Below the pieces are notes generated by a model, which was given only the letters and a program-made list of their open reading frames with translations, was not told the DNA's origin and did not search any database. A program made the position numbers and the translations under genes. Shown one piece after another: positions 24,493 to 31,955 of a DNA stretch of 64,000 bases. How positions within the stretch are numbered: position 1 is the stretch's first letter; each line of letters opens with the position of its first letter. The DNA comes from Clostridium_AT radicumherbarum. GTDB taxonomy: Bacteria > Bacillota > Clostridia > Clostridiales > Clostridiaceae. The stretch covers positions 186,001 to 250,000 of the forward strand of contig NZ_JBJHZY010000001.1 of NCBI RefSeq assembly GCF_045310525.1, in the 5' to 3' direction.

Positions 24493-24735
24493 ATGGATGA
24501 AAAACCTGTAGTAGCACAAAAATCCCCAATTCCTGTAGAACTTAAGAATGGTGAAACTTATTACTGGTGTTCCTGTGGAAGAAGCGGAAAACAACCTTTT
24601 TGTGATGGAACACATAAGGGTACTTCCTTTGATCCACTAGCATTTACGGTGGAAAAAGATGAAACAGCTTATCTATGTGCATGCAAATATACTAAAAATC
24701 CACCATATTGCGATGGAACTCATAAAAATTTATAA
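24493..24735 (+). CDS. CDGSH iron-sulfur domain protein
   Basis: An 80-residue protein with two CDGSH-type motifs, CSCGRSGKQPFCDGTH and CACKYTKNPPYCDGTH, each with the three Cys and one His that bind a 2Fe-2S cluster. This tandem form belongs to the MitoNEET-like type found in bacteria; roles in Fe-S or redox handling are proposed but not settled. The ATG at 24493 is chosen because AAAGGAG is eight bases away; an ATG six bases earlier is too close to the site. Confidence 0.9.
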   Translation: MDEKPVVAQKSPIPVELKNGETYYWCSCGRSGKQPFCDGTHKGTSFDPLAFTVEKDETAYLCACKYTKNPPYCDGTHKNL

Positions 24736-24900
24736 GAAATTGGTTTAAAAATTTTTGTCCATTTGATGCACTCCAATTTCTTAAAGTATTTTATACAATT
24801 GCATCTAATGAGCTGCATAAGAAACCTTACTTAATATGGAAAATGATTGACAAAAGATGTAATTTAAAGTATAATCATTTTATCAAATAAATAAATTTAG

Positions 24901-24996
24901 TTAAGAGGGAGTAACTACCTTGTAAAAGGTGATAAAGTCAACATACTGACCTTTGGTCTGGCTTTATCGTAACTATTTTAGTTAAGTGAGACTTTT
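24901..24996 (+). ncRNA. yybP-ykoY manganese riboswitch aptamer
   Basis: The leader upstream of the Mn exporter gene shows the class features: AGGGAGTAAC at the 5' side, a stem ACCTTGTAAAAGGT, the GTCAACATACTGACC...GGTCTGGC arm, and a closing TAACTATTTTAGTTA with AAGTGAGACTTTT at the 3' end, which merges with a terminator. It is known to sense Mn2+ and to control UPF0016 and related Mn exporters, exactly the gene that follows. No covariance search was run. Confidence 0.75.
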
Positions 24997-25030
24997 AGCA
25001 CAATGTTTTATTGTGTTAAAAGTCTTTTTT
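24990..25030 (+). terminator. Riboswitch expression-platform terminator
   Basis: GACTTTTAGCACAAT (24990-25004) pairs with ATTGTGTTAAAAGTC (25010-25024), followed by six T residues. The first stem strand overlaps the aptamer 3' end, so Mn2+ binding would prevent it from forming. Confidence 0.8.
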
Positions 25031-25057
25031 GATGTTGTTAATTAAAGTATCAAGAAA

Positions 25058-25104
25058 GACTTTTAACATTATGTATTTACGTTGTGTTAGAGGTCTTAAT
25101 TTTT
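25058..25104 (+). terminator. Second, imperfect copy of the riboswitch terminator
   Basis: GACTTTTAACAT (25058-25069) faces GTGTTAGAGGTC (25084-25095) and runs into TTAATTTTT. Its arms resemble those of the terminator 65 bases upstream, suggesting a duplicated terminator. Confidence 0.45.
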
Positions 25105-25175
25105 ATAAATTTTAAATGAGATTTATAGGAGGGTAGGGTTAATTAAAAACTATTTATTTAATTGGAGGATGAAGA

Positions 25176-25883
25176 ATGGCAGTATTTATTAAAGCTTTAT
25201 TACTTGTAGTAGTTGCAGAAATGGGAGATAAAACACAACTTCTTGCTATGGCTATGGCCGGTAAATATAAAGCTAAACAAGTTCTTTTGGGGGTTTTAAT
25301 AGCAACTATTTTAAATCATGCGCTTGCAGTAGCAGTAGGAAGTTATTTAAGTTCAATGATACCAATGAATGTTGTAAAAATAGCGGCAGCAGCAGCCTTC
25401 ATAGCCTTTGGTCTTTGGACTATACGAGGAGACAAATTAGAGGATGAAGAAGATAAAAAAGTAAAGTTTGGACCAATTGTTACTGTTGCTATTGCTTTCT
25501 TTTTAGCTGAAATGGGAGATAAGACTCAGCTTATGACTATAACTATAGCAGCGGAAAATAACCAACCCTTATTTATTTTAATGGGAACTACTGTAGGAAT
25601 GCTTGTTGCGGACAGCATCGGTATTTTAGGCGGAGTATGGATGTGCAAACATATACCAGAAATATATATAAAGTGGGTAGCTGGAATCGTATTTATGTTC
25701 TTTGGAACAATAACTTTATATAGTTCTGTACCAACTGTATTATTAAGTCCTTTATATATAGTTCTATTTTTAGCCTTTTTAGGAGCACTTATATATTTAT
25801 TTGGAGTAAAATTTGCCTACTTCGGTCAAGTGTGCGACGCGGCACTGCCTAAAGAAGGGGCTTCAGTAGAAAACATCAATTAA
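25176..25883 (+). CDS. TMEM165/GDT1 (UPF0016) family manganese exporter
   Basis: A 235-residue membrane protein with two repeats of the family signature E-x-GDKTQ (AEMGDKTQLLAMAMAGK near residue 14 and AEMGDKTQLMTITIAAE near 111), each in the first helix of a three-helix half. The family exports Mn2+ (and Ca2+/H+ in eukaryotes). The Mn riboswitch directly upstream supports Mn2+ efflux. It is followed by a cation diffusion facilitator gene in the same operon, separated by a hairpin repeat. Confidence 0.92.
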   Translation: MAVFIKALLLVVVAEMGDKTQLLAMAMAGKYKAKQVLLGVLIATILNHALAVAVGSYLSSMIPMNVVKIAAAAAFIAFGLWTIRGDKLEDEEDKKVKFGPIVTVAIAFFLAEMGDKTQLMTITIAAENNQPLFILMGTTVGMLVADSIGILGGVWMCKHIPEIYIKWVAGIVFMFFGTITLYSSVPTVLLSPLYIVLFLAFLGALIYLFGVKFAYFGQVCDAALPKEGASVENIN

Positions 25884-25901
25884 AAAAGTATTTTATTAAT
25901 C

Positions 25902-25957
25902 AAGGAGCTAAATGATTGATAATCATTTAGTACAGTATAAGGAATACATGGAGGGAG
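25902..25957 (+). repeat. SD-flanked hairpin repeat, family A copy
   Basis: CAAGGAG, then the perfect hairpin CTAAATGATT/AATCATTTAG (25908-25930, loop GAT), then TACAGTATAAGGAATACATGG running into GGAGGG, the ribosome binding site of the next gene. The design matches the units before copA and arsA. Confidence 0.7.
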
Positions 25958-25961
25958 AAAT

Positions 25962-26831
25962 ATGGAGGAAAAGTATAATGGCTTAAAGCTTGCAGAACGA
26001 GGTGCACGTGTAAGTATTATTGCATATATTTCGCTATCTTTCTTAAAGCTTGGGATCGGGTATTTATCTGGTTCAAAGGCCTTAACCGCTGATGGACTTA
26101 ACAATACAACAGATATTGTGGCTTCACTAGCAGTATTAATAGGACTTAAGATTTCAAGAAAACCAGCAGATGATGATCACCCATATGGACATTTTAGAGC
26201 AGAGACTATTGCCTCTCTTATAGCTTCCTTGATTATGATAGCTGTTGGATTAGATGTTTTATATAATGCAGTTCATTCCATAATTTACTTTAAAGCACAA
26301 GCACCAGATTTAATATCTGCAGTAGTGGCAGTTTTTTGTGCTACAGCGATATACCTTGTTTATCGTTATAATAAAAAAATAGCCATAAAGATAAACAGCT
26401 CTGGCCTTATGGCTGCTGCTAAAGACAACCTTTCAGATGCATGGGTTAGTATAGGCACTGCAGTAGGTATTACGGCTTCTCAATTTGGTTTACCTTGGAT
26501 AGATCCTTTAACAGCAGTAATAGTTGGTGTATTAATTGTGAAAACTGGCTTTGATATTTTTAAAGAAGCATCACATAATTTAACAGATGGATTTAAGAAA
26601 GAAGAACTAAATAATATAACTCAAAATATAAAGAAAGTCCCGGGCGTAAAAAAGGTTAAGGATATAAGAGCAAGAGTGCATGGTAATAATATTCTTCTTG
26701 ATGTAATTGTTGTAGTTAGTGCAGAATTAAGTGTAATTGAAGGACACAGAATTACAGAAAAGATTGAAGAAAATCTTAGAAAAGATTTGAATATCACCTA
26801 TGTAATTGTTCATGTTGAGCCTGATGTTTAA
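25962..26831 (+). CDS. Cation diffusion facilitator, probable Mn2+ exporter
   Basis: A 289-residue CDF protein: six membrane helices and a C-terminal cytoplasmic domain (about 205-288). The transport site has Asn47-x3-Asp51 in helix 2 (DGLNNTTDIV) and a D-x3-D pair in helix 5 (DNLSDAW), not the His-x3-Asp of zinc exporters, which agrees with Mn-type CDFs. The motif HPYGHFRAE after helix 2 is typical. It shares a transcript with the UPF0016 exporter behind the Mn riboswitch, so both probably export excess Mn2+. Confidence 0.9.
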   Translation: MEEKYNGLKLAERGARVSIIAYISLSFLKLGIGYLSGSKALTADGLNNTTDIVASLAVLIGLKISRKPADDDHPYGHFRAETIASLIASLIMIAVGLDVLYNAVHSIIYFKAQAPDLISAVVAVFCATAIYLVYRYNKKIAIKINSSGLMAAAKDNLSDAWVSIGTAVGITASQFGLPWIDPLTAVIVGVLIVKTGFDIFKEASHNLTDGFKKEELNNITQNIKKVPGVKKVKDIRARVHGNNILLDVIVVVSAELSVIEGHRITEKIEENLRKDLNITYVIVHVEPDV

Positions 26832-26840
26832 ATTATAAAT

Positions 26841-26885
26841 AAAAAAATAATGCCAAAGTTACACGCTTTGGCATTATTTTTTATT
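26841..26885 (+). terminator. Terminator of the Mn efflux operon
   Basis: AATAATGCCAAAG pairs with CTTTGGCATTATT around six bases, followed by TTTTATTTTA. Confidence 0.9.
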
Positions 26886-26891
26886 TTATAC

Positions 26892-26946
26892 TTGACTATT
26901 TTAGTAAGATATCGTAATATTAACAAGGGCGTGATAATGAGTATCA
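26892..26946 (+). promoter_or_regulatory. FTR1 promoter with Fur box
   Basis: TTGACT (26892-26897), a 17-base spacer and TAATAT (26915-26920) form a near-consensus promoter. Directly downstream, TGATAATGAGTATCA (26932-26946) matches the 7-1-7 Fur box TGATAATnATTATCA at 13 of its 14 specified positions apart from one arm mismatch. Iron-loaded Fur would block transcription, fitting the iron permease that follows. Confidence 0.75.
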
Positions 26947-27039
26947 ATTGCACGTGTTAAATATTATCATATCTCAAATACATATTATTAATGTGGACAA
27001 TGAAATCTTAATAACAAAATCTTAAGGAGCTGAGACAAT

Positions 27040-28512
27040 ATGCTAAAAAAAATTATGCATTTCCTTTTATTTTCACTACTATCTATTTTCTTTCTAGCTG
27101 CACCAGTACTAGCCTCAGATATAAATTCATCTCTAAAGGATGCAAATCAGGTACTAGACAAAGTAAATAATCTTGTTAATTCTGGAGATTTAGCTGCAGC
27201 GAAAGAAAATTTCGCGTCATACAGTAAAGATTGGATAAACTATGAAGATACGATTAAAACACAGTCAAAGCAAGCTTACGGTGATATAGAAGGAAAAATG
27301 GGGATGGTACAGTTTCTATTCTCACAAGAACCTGTTCAAAAGGATAAATTGCTAGCTGCTCTGAAAGATTTAGAGGAAACTAACGAAAGCTTTATTCAAG
27401 GAAAGTATAATGTTTCAGCTACTGAGAAAAATGTTAATAAAACTCAAGTTAAAGATTTAGTTACTATCTTAGAAAATGCTAAGAAGCAAATTAAAGATGG
27501 ACATAACGAAGCTGCCTTAAAATCTATGCAAGATTTTAGTTCAAAGTGGCTGGATGTTGAAGGAGTTATTTTAACAAAATCTCAGAAAATATATAATGAT
27601 GCTGAAAAGGATATGGTAACCTCAAAGGCATATCTATCAGTAGAACCAAAGCAGCCAGATAAAGCATTAAAGGTTATTGAAAGAATGATTGGTTACATGT
27701 CTCAGGTTGCTGGTGACAATTCATACAGTATTTTAGATGTTGTCACAATTATTCTTCGTGAAGGTTTAGAAGCACTATTAGTTGTTGTAGCACTACTTGG
27801 ATTTTTAAAGAAATCAGGAAATGAAGAGAAAAAGGGATGGATTTATGGTGGTGTAGTTATAGGATTAGCAGTAAGCTGTATTATAGCTGTACTAGTTAAA
27901 GTCTTATTTAGTTCAGGAACCTTTGGAAATAACAATTTCTTAATTTCTGGATGGACAGGCGTATTTGCAGCAATAATGCTGATTTATGTAAGTTACTGGC
28001 TTCACAGTAAATCAAGCGTAAATGAGTGGCAGGATTACATTCATAATCAAAGTACAAAAGCACTCGCTGCAGGAAGTTTGTTCTCCTTAGGATTTTTGTC
28101 CTTTTTAGCAGTATTTAGAGAAGGAACAGAAACAGTTTTATTCTATATAGGAATGGCATCTTCAGTAGGATTACCTGTGCTTCTGGGAGGTATAGCAATA
28201 GGTGCTGGAATATTAGTGCTTATAGCTTTCCTGATGTTAAAGGCAGGATTACGTATTCCAATGAGGCCATTTTTCCTAATCTCAAGTATTCTTGTATTTT
28301 ACCTAGGACTAAAGTTTACTGGTCTTGGAATTAACAGTTTGCAAAATGCAGGAATTATTCCTGCTGCTTCAAGTGACTATTTACCAACTATATCTTGGCT
28401 GGCTGTCTACCCATCCTGGCAAAGTGTTGTACCGCAAATTGTTTTAGTGCTAGCAGCTATAGTTATGGTAGTTAAAAATAATATTAACGCAAAAAAATTG
28501 GAGGCTAAGTAA
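27040..28512 (+). CDS. FTR1/EfeU-type iron permease with N-terminal helical domain
   Basis: A 490-residue protein: signal peptide, two units of a helical extracytoplasmic module (about 30-125 and 130-220), then seven membrane helices of the FTR1 iron permease. The permease signature REGLE starts at Arg240 and REGTE at Arg360. In the EfeUOB and FtrABCD systems these proteins import iron. The extracytoplasmic modules resemble the lipoprotein encoded next. The Fur box upstream supports iron repression. Its stop overlaps the next start by one base (TAATG). Confidence 0.88.
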   Translation: MLKKIMHFLLFSLLSIFFLAAPVLASDINSSLKDANQVLDKVNNLVNSGDLAAAKENFASYSKDWINYEDTIKTQSKQAYGDIEGKMGMVQFLFSQEPVQKDKLLAALKDLEETNESFIQGKYNVSATEKNVNKTQVKDLVTILENAKKQIKDGHNEAALKSMQDFSSKWLDVEGVILTKSQKIYNDAEKDMVTSKAYLSVEPKQPDKALKVIERMIGYMSQVAGDNSYSILDVVTIILREGLEALLVVVALLGFLKKSGNEEKKGWIYGGVVIGLAVSCIIAVLVKVLFSSGTFGNNNFLISGWTGVFAAIMLIYVSYWLHSKSSVNEWQDYIHNQSTKALAAGSLFSLGFLSFLAVFREGTETVLFYIGMASSVGLPVLLGGIAIGAGILVLIAFLMLKAGLRIPMRPFFLISSILVFYLGLKFTGLGINSLQNAGIIPAASSDYLPTISWLAVYPSWQSVVPQIVLVLAAIVMVVKNNINAKKLEAK

Positions 28513-28940
28513 TGAAAAATTTAAAAAGTCTAGTAGTATTAACAGCATTAGTAACAGCACTTACACTTACAGGATGTGCATCAAAGAATACCGATCAGCA
28601 AAGCCAATTAAAGGAACAGCCTAAGGTAGAAGAAACACAAAAGACAATTACTATAAGTGAGGGCTCTCAGAATATGCGCGCAGCATTAAAGAATATGAAA
28701 GCACTTATGACTGCTAAAGACGAAGATGGAGCAATAAAAGAAGGATCAAAGTTAGAAGCAAATTGGAAGTTATTTGAGGATAATGTTAAAGATAAGAACA
28801 AAGATCTGTATGAGAAAGTAGAAGGTCCTCTTGATATAATTAATGCCGGAATAAAAATAAAGCCGCTGGATACAAAAACCTTAAATACTGCAATAGATTC
28901 CTTGGATAATACACTTTCTGAAGTTGAAAAGATACAGTAA
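28512..28940 (+). CDS. Lipoprotein related to the FTR1 extracytoplasmic module
   Basis: A 142-residue lipoprotein with lipobox LTLTGC. The mature domain (about 50-142) has the pattern NMRAALKNMKALMTAKDEDGAI, KLEANWKLFEDNVKDKNKDLY and IKIKPLDTKTLNTAIDSLD, which follows the same layout as the modules in the FTR1 protein (W-x-x-x-E-x-x-x-K, Y and a final P-x-x). It probably works with the permease as an iron-capturing partner. It is translationally coupled to it. Confidence 0.8.
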   Translation: MKNLKSLVVLTALVTALTLTGCASKNTDQQSQLKEQPKVEETQKTITISEGSQNMRAALKNMKALMTAKDEDGAIKEGSKLEANWKLFEDNVKDKNKDLYEKVEGPLDIINAGIKIKPLDTKTLNTAIDSLDNTLSEVEKIQ

Positions 28941-29016
28941 TTATTAACAATTACATTTTCTTGCTTGTTGGTATATAATATAATTTGTGTTTTTGTATCA
29001 ATAAGGGGGGATTTTA

Positions 29017-30750
29017 TTGAAAACTATAAAGAAGTTTATAAGCTATTATGGACCTTATAAGGGAATGTTTTTTATGGACATGTTTTGCGCCCTGGTATTA
29101 TCAGCCATTGATTTGGTGTTCCCTATTATAGTAAGGTTTCTTTTAAATGATGTTTATATTAAAGATAAAACTACCATAATAAGATATGTTTCAATGATTG
29201 GTGCAGCTTTACTACTAATGTACGTAATAAGATATTTTTGTCAATATTATATAACCTCCTGGGGACATATAATGGGAGCTAGAATGGAAGCAGATATGAG
29301 GAGTGATATTTTTAGTCACCTACAGAGGTTGTCCTTTTCCTATTATGATAATACAAATACTGGGAAACTTATGTCAAGAATAGTCACAGATCTTTTCGAT
29401 ATATCAGAGCTTGCCCATCATGGTCCTGAAGATGTATTTATATCTCTATTAAAAATTGCAGGCTCCTTCATTATCCTTATGGGTATCAATGTTAAAATCA
29501 CTGCAATATTATTTTTTATAACATTAGCAATGCTTTATTTTTCAGTAAGATATAATAAAAAGATGAAGGAAACCTTTAGGGAAAATAGAGAAAAAATAGC
29601 CATAGTAAATGCTCAGGTTCAGGATAGTCTATCTGGAATAAGAGTTGTGAAGTCTTTCTCAAATGAGCATATTGAAAATAAAAAATTTCAAAAAGGAAAC
29701 AATGAATTTTTAAGAAGCAAAGAAGATAATTATAGTCTTATGGGCAGATTTTTCAGTATGAACGGTTTCTTCCAAGGGATTTTATATCTTTCTGTTGTAT
29801 TGTTTGGTGGTATATTTATTAGTATGGGAAGTGTACAAGTCTCAGATTTAGTAATTTATATTTTGTATATTAATATATTCTTAAATCCTATAGATAAGCT
29901 TGTGAACTTCACAGAGCAATATCAAAGAGGACTATCAGGCTTTGAAAGATTTTTAGAGGTTATAAATACTTACCCGGACATTGTTGATAAAAAGGATGCA
30001 AAAGAGCTAATTAATCCAAAGGGAACTTTAGAATTTAAAAATGTTACCTTTAGCTATAATAATAAAAATACCATATTAAATGATATTAATTTAAAAATAG
30101 AGGCAGGAAAAACAGTAGCAATTGTTGGTCCATCCGGTAGTGGAAAAACAACCTTTTGCAGTATAATTCCTAGGTTTTATGAGATAGATGATGGAAATGT
30201 AACCATAGATGATATAGAAATAAAAGATATAAAATTAAGGTCTCTTAGAGGGAACATTGGTATAGTGCAGCAGGATGTTTATATGTTTGCAGGAACCATA
30301 AAGGAAAATATAGCCTATGGCAAACCTAATGCTAGTGATGAGGAAATAATTGAAGCTGCTAAGAGGGCTAATGCCCATGAATTTATTATGGGTCTTGAAG
30401 AAGGATATAACACCTATGTAGGAGAAAGAGGAGTTAAGCTTTCAGGAGGTCAAAAACAGAGAATATCTATAGCTCGAGTGTTCTTAAAGAATCCACCAAT
30501 ATTGATATTAGATGAAGCTACCTCTGCACTTGATAACGAAAGTGAAAAGTTTATTCAGCTTTCTCTAGAGGAGTTAGCTAAAAATAGAACTACAATTGTA
30601 ATAGCACATAGATTAAGCACTATAAGAAATGCAGATGAGATTTGCGTATTAACTGAAGATGGCATAAAGGAAAAAGGAACTCATGAAGAATTATTAAAAG
30701 ACAATGGAATTTATGCTGAACTTTATAATATGCAATTTGAGGCAATTTAA
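29017..30750 (+). CDS. ABC exporter, fused membrane and ATPase half-transporter
   Basis: A 577-residue half-transporter: six membrane helices (1-310) and an ATPase domain with Walker A GPSGSGKTT, Q loop in GIVQQDVYMF, signature LSGGQKQ, Walker B ILILDEATSALD and H-loop AHRL. It belongs to the MsbA/LmrA multidrug and lipid exporter group and would act as a dimer. The substrate is unknown. The start is TTG with AAGGGGGG upstream. It is transcribed alone or as an extension of the iron operon; a terminator follows. Confidence 0.9.
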   Translation: MKTIKKFISYYGPYKGMFFMDMFCALVLSAIDLVFPIIVRFLLNDVYIKDKTTIIRYVSMIGAALLLMYVIRYFCQYYITSWGHIMGARMEADMRSDIFSHLQRLSFSYYDNTNTGKLMSRIVTDLFDISELAHHGPEDVFISLLKIAGSFIILMGINVKITAILFFITLAMLYFSVRYNKKMKETFRENREKIAIVNAQVQDSLSGIRVVKSFSNEHIENKKFQKGNNEFLRSKEDNYSLMGRFFSMNGFFQGILYLSVVLFGGIFISMGSVQVSDLVIYILYINIFLNPIDKLVNFTEQYQRGLSGFERFLEVINTYPDIVDKKDAKELINPKGTLEFKNVTFSYNNKNTILNDINLKIEAGKTVAIVGPSGSGKTTFCSIIPRFYEIDDGNVTIDDIEIKDIKLRSLRGNIGIVQQDVYMFAGTIKENIAYGKPNASDEEIIEAAKRANAHEFIMGLEEGYNTYVGERGVKLSGGQKQRISIARVFLKNPPILILDEATSALDNESEKFIQLSLEELAKNRTTIVIAHRLSTIRNADEICVLTEDGIKEKGTHEELLKDNGIYAELYNMQFEAI

Positions 30751-30760
30751 AATTATATTT

Positions 30761-30814
30761 GAGTTTGCAGGTTTTGGTTTATATATTCACCAACCTGCAG
30801 ACTCATTATTTTTA
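30761..30814. terminator. Bidirectional terminator
   Basis: GAGTTTGCAGGTTTTGGT pairs with ACCAACCTGCAGACTC with small bulges, followed by ATTATTTTTATT, between convergent genes. Confidence 0.8.
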
Positions 30815-30824
30815 TTAATGAGAG

Positions 30825-31799
30825 TTATCTAGCTAAATTAAGTACAGATTTAAATGTTTGAGCTAAATGTTCTGGTCTGTCTACTGACCAAAAGTGCATG
30901 AAGAATAGTCGTGGAACTTCAGTCAGCATATGATTGTGAATAGCTGTTACAGCAATATTATTCTTCATAAGAAGGCTTGCAACCGGATTTACTTCATTTG
31001 CTAATAAAACAAAATCACCAGTTGTAGCCACTTTATCTCCTACAGATTGAAAATTAATACCGTGTGATATTCCCATAGCTGGTGATAACTGATGACCATC
31101 TTCTGTAATTACAATGGATCTCGGAAATGATAACTGAAGCACCTTACCCTTATGTGTACCTTTTCGTCCTAAAATATTTTCTATTATATTCCAGTCAATT
31201 TGTGATGGAGGTTTCTCTTTCGATACAAATGGCGTTGCTGTTTGAGAAAGAGCATTTTTTACGTCCTGGGCAAGTTTAACTGATTCTCCTTCACCTTTAA
31301 TATGCATATACATAATTCTTGGCTGTTCATGCTGCAAATGATTATGCAGAGCTGTTACTTCAATTCCGTTTTCAAATAAACTAGACATGACAGGACCAAC
31401 CTCATCCTCCAGCAAAACCAAATCTCCCATGACCATACTGTGACTTTCTAATTGATTAAATGCCACCCAAGAAGTGAGAGCCAGATCAGGCTCTATTATT
31501 ATATTATCTATTCTGACGGTAAGATCATAACGTGGAAATGTAAATTTTATAACTCCACCTGAGGTAGTACCTTCCTGTGAAAAAATCTTTTTTATATTAT
31601 TTAAATCATGCTCCAATCTATAATTTCTAAAACTTAAGTCTCTGCTTGATTCAGTAATTGGAATTAACAGTTCTTGCCTTTCAAACATTTGATACGGGCA
31701 AAAAATATTATTAAACATTGCAAGCATTTGAGCACTTATTCCAAAACGATGTGCAACAGTATAAAGTGTATCTCCATTTTGAACTTTATAGGTTATCAT
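30825..31799 (-). CDS. LysM plus two DUF1259 domains
   Basis: A 324-residue protein. Residues 1-50 are a LysM domain (YKVQNGDTLYTVAHRFGI; ELLIPI); about 60-190 and 205-324 are two copies of the DUF1259/LppY-LpqO domain, each with a dihistidine block and phenylalanine/methionine-rich strand (TALHNHLQHEQPRIMYMHIKG; TAIHNHMLTEVPRLFFMHF). No signal peptide precedes the LysM, so it may act in the cytoplasm, in the spore or after lysis. The paired His residues suggest metal binding. Function unknown. The ATG has GGAGAG upstream. Confidence 0.8.
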   Translation of the reverse strand: MITYKVQNGDTLYTVAHRFGISAQMLAMFNNIFCPYQMFERQELLIPITESSRDLSFRNYRLEHDLNNIKKIFSQEGTTSGGVIKFTFPRYDLTVRIDNIIIEPDLALTSWVAFNQLESHSMVMGDLVLLEDEVGPVMSSLFENGIEVTALHNHLQHEQPRIMYMHIKGEGESVKLAQDVKNALSQTATPFVSKEKPPSQIDWNIIENILGRKGTHKGKVLQLSFPRSIVITEDGHQLSPAMGISHGINFQSVGDKVATTGDFVLLANEVNPVASLLMKNNIAVTAIHNHMLTEVPRLFFMHFWSVDRPEHLAQTFKSVLNLAR

Positions 31800-31955
31800 G
31801 AAGCTTCTCTCCTAATAATTAATAAATATCCTTTATTATTCTATTCGCTTATTTATAGATAAGTTACTAAGAATCACTACGAAATGAATAACAAAACCAA
31901 TATTTTGTAATAATGAATAGAGAATATACCAATTACGTGAAAGGGAATGAAGTTT

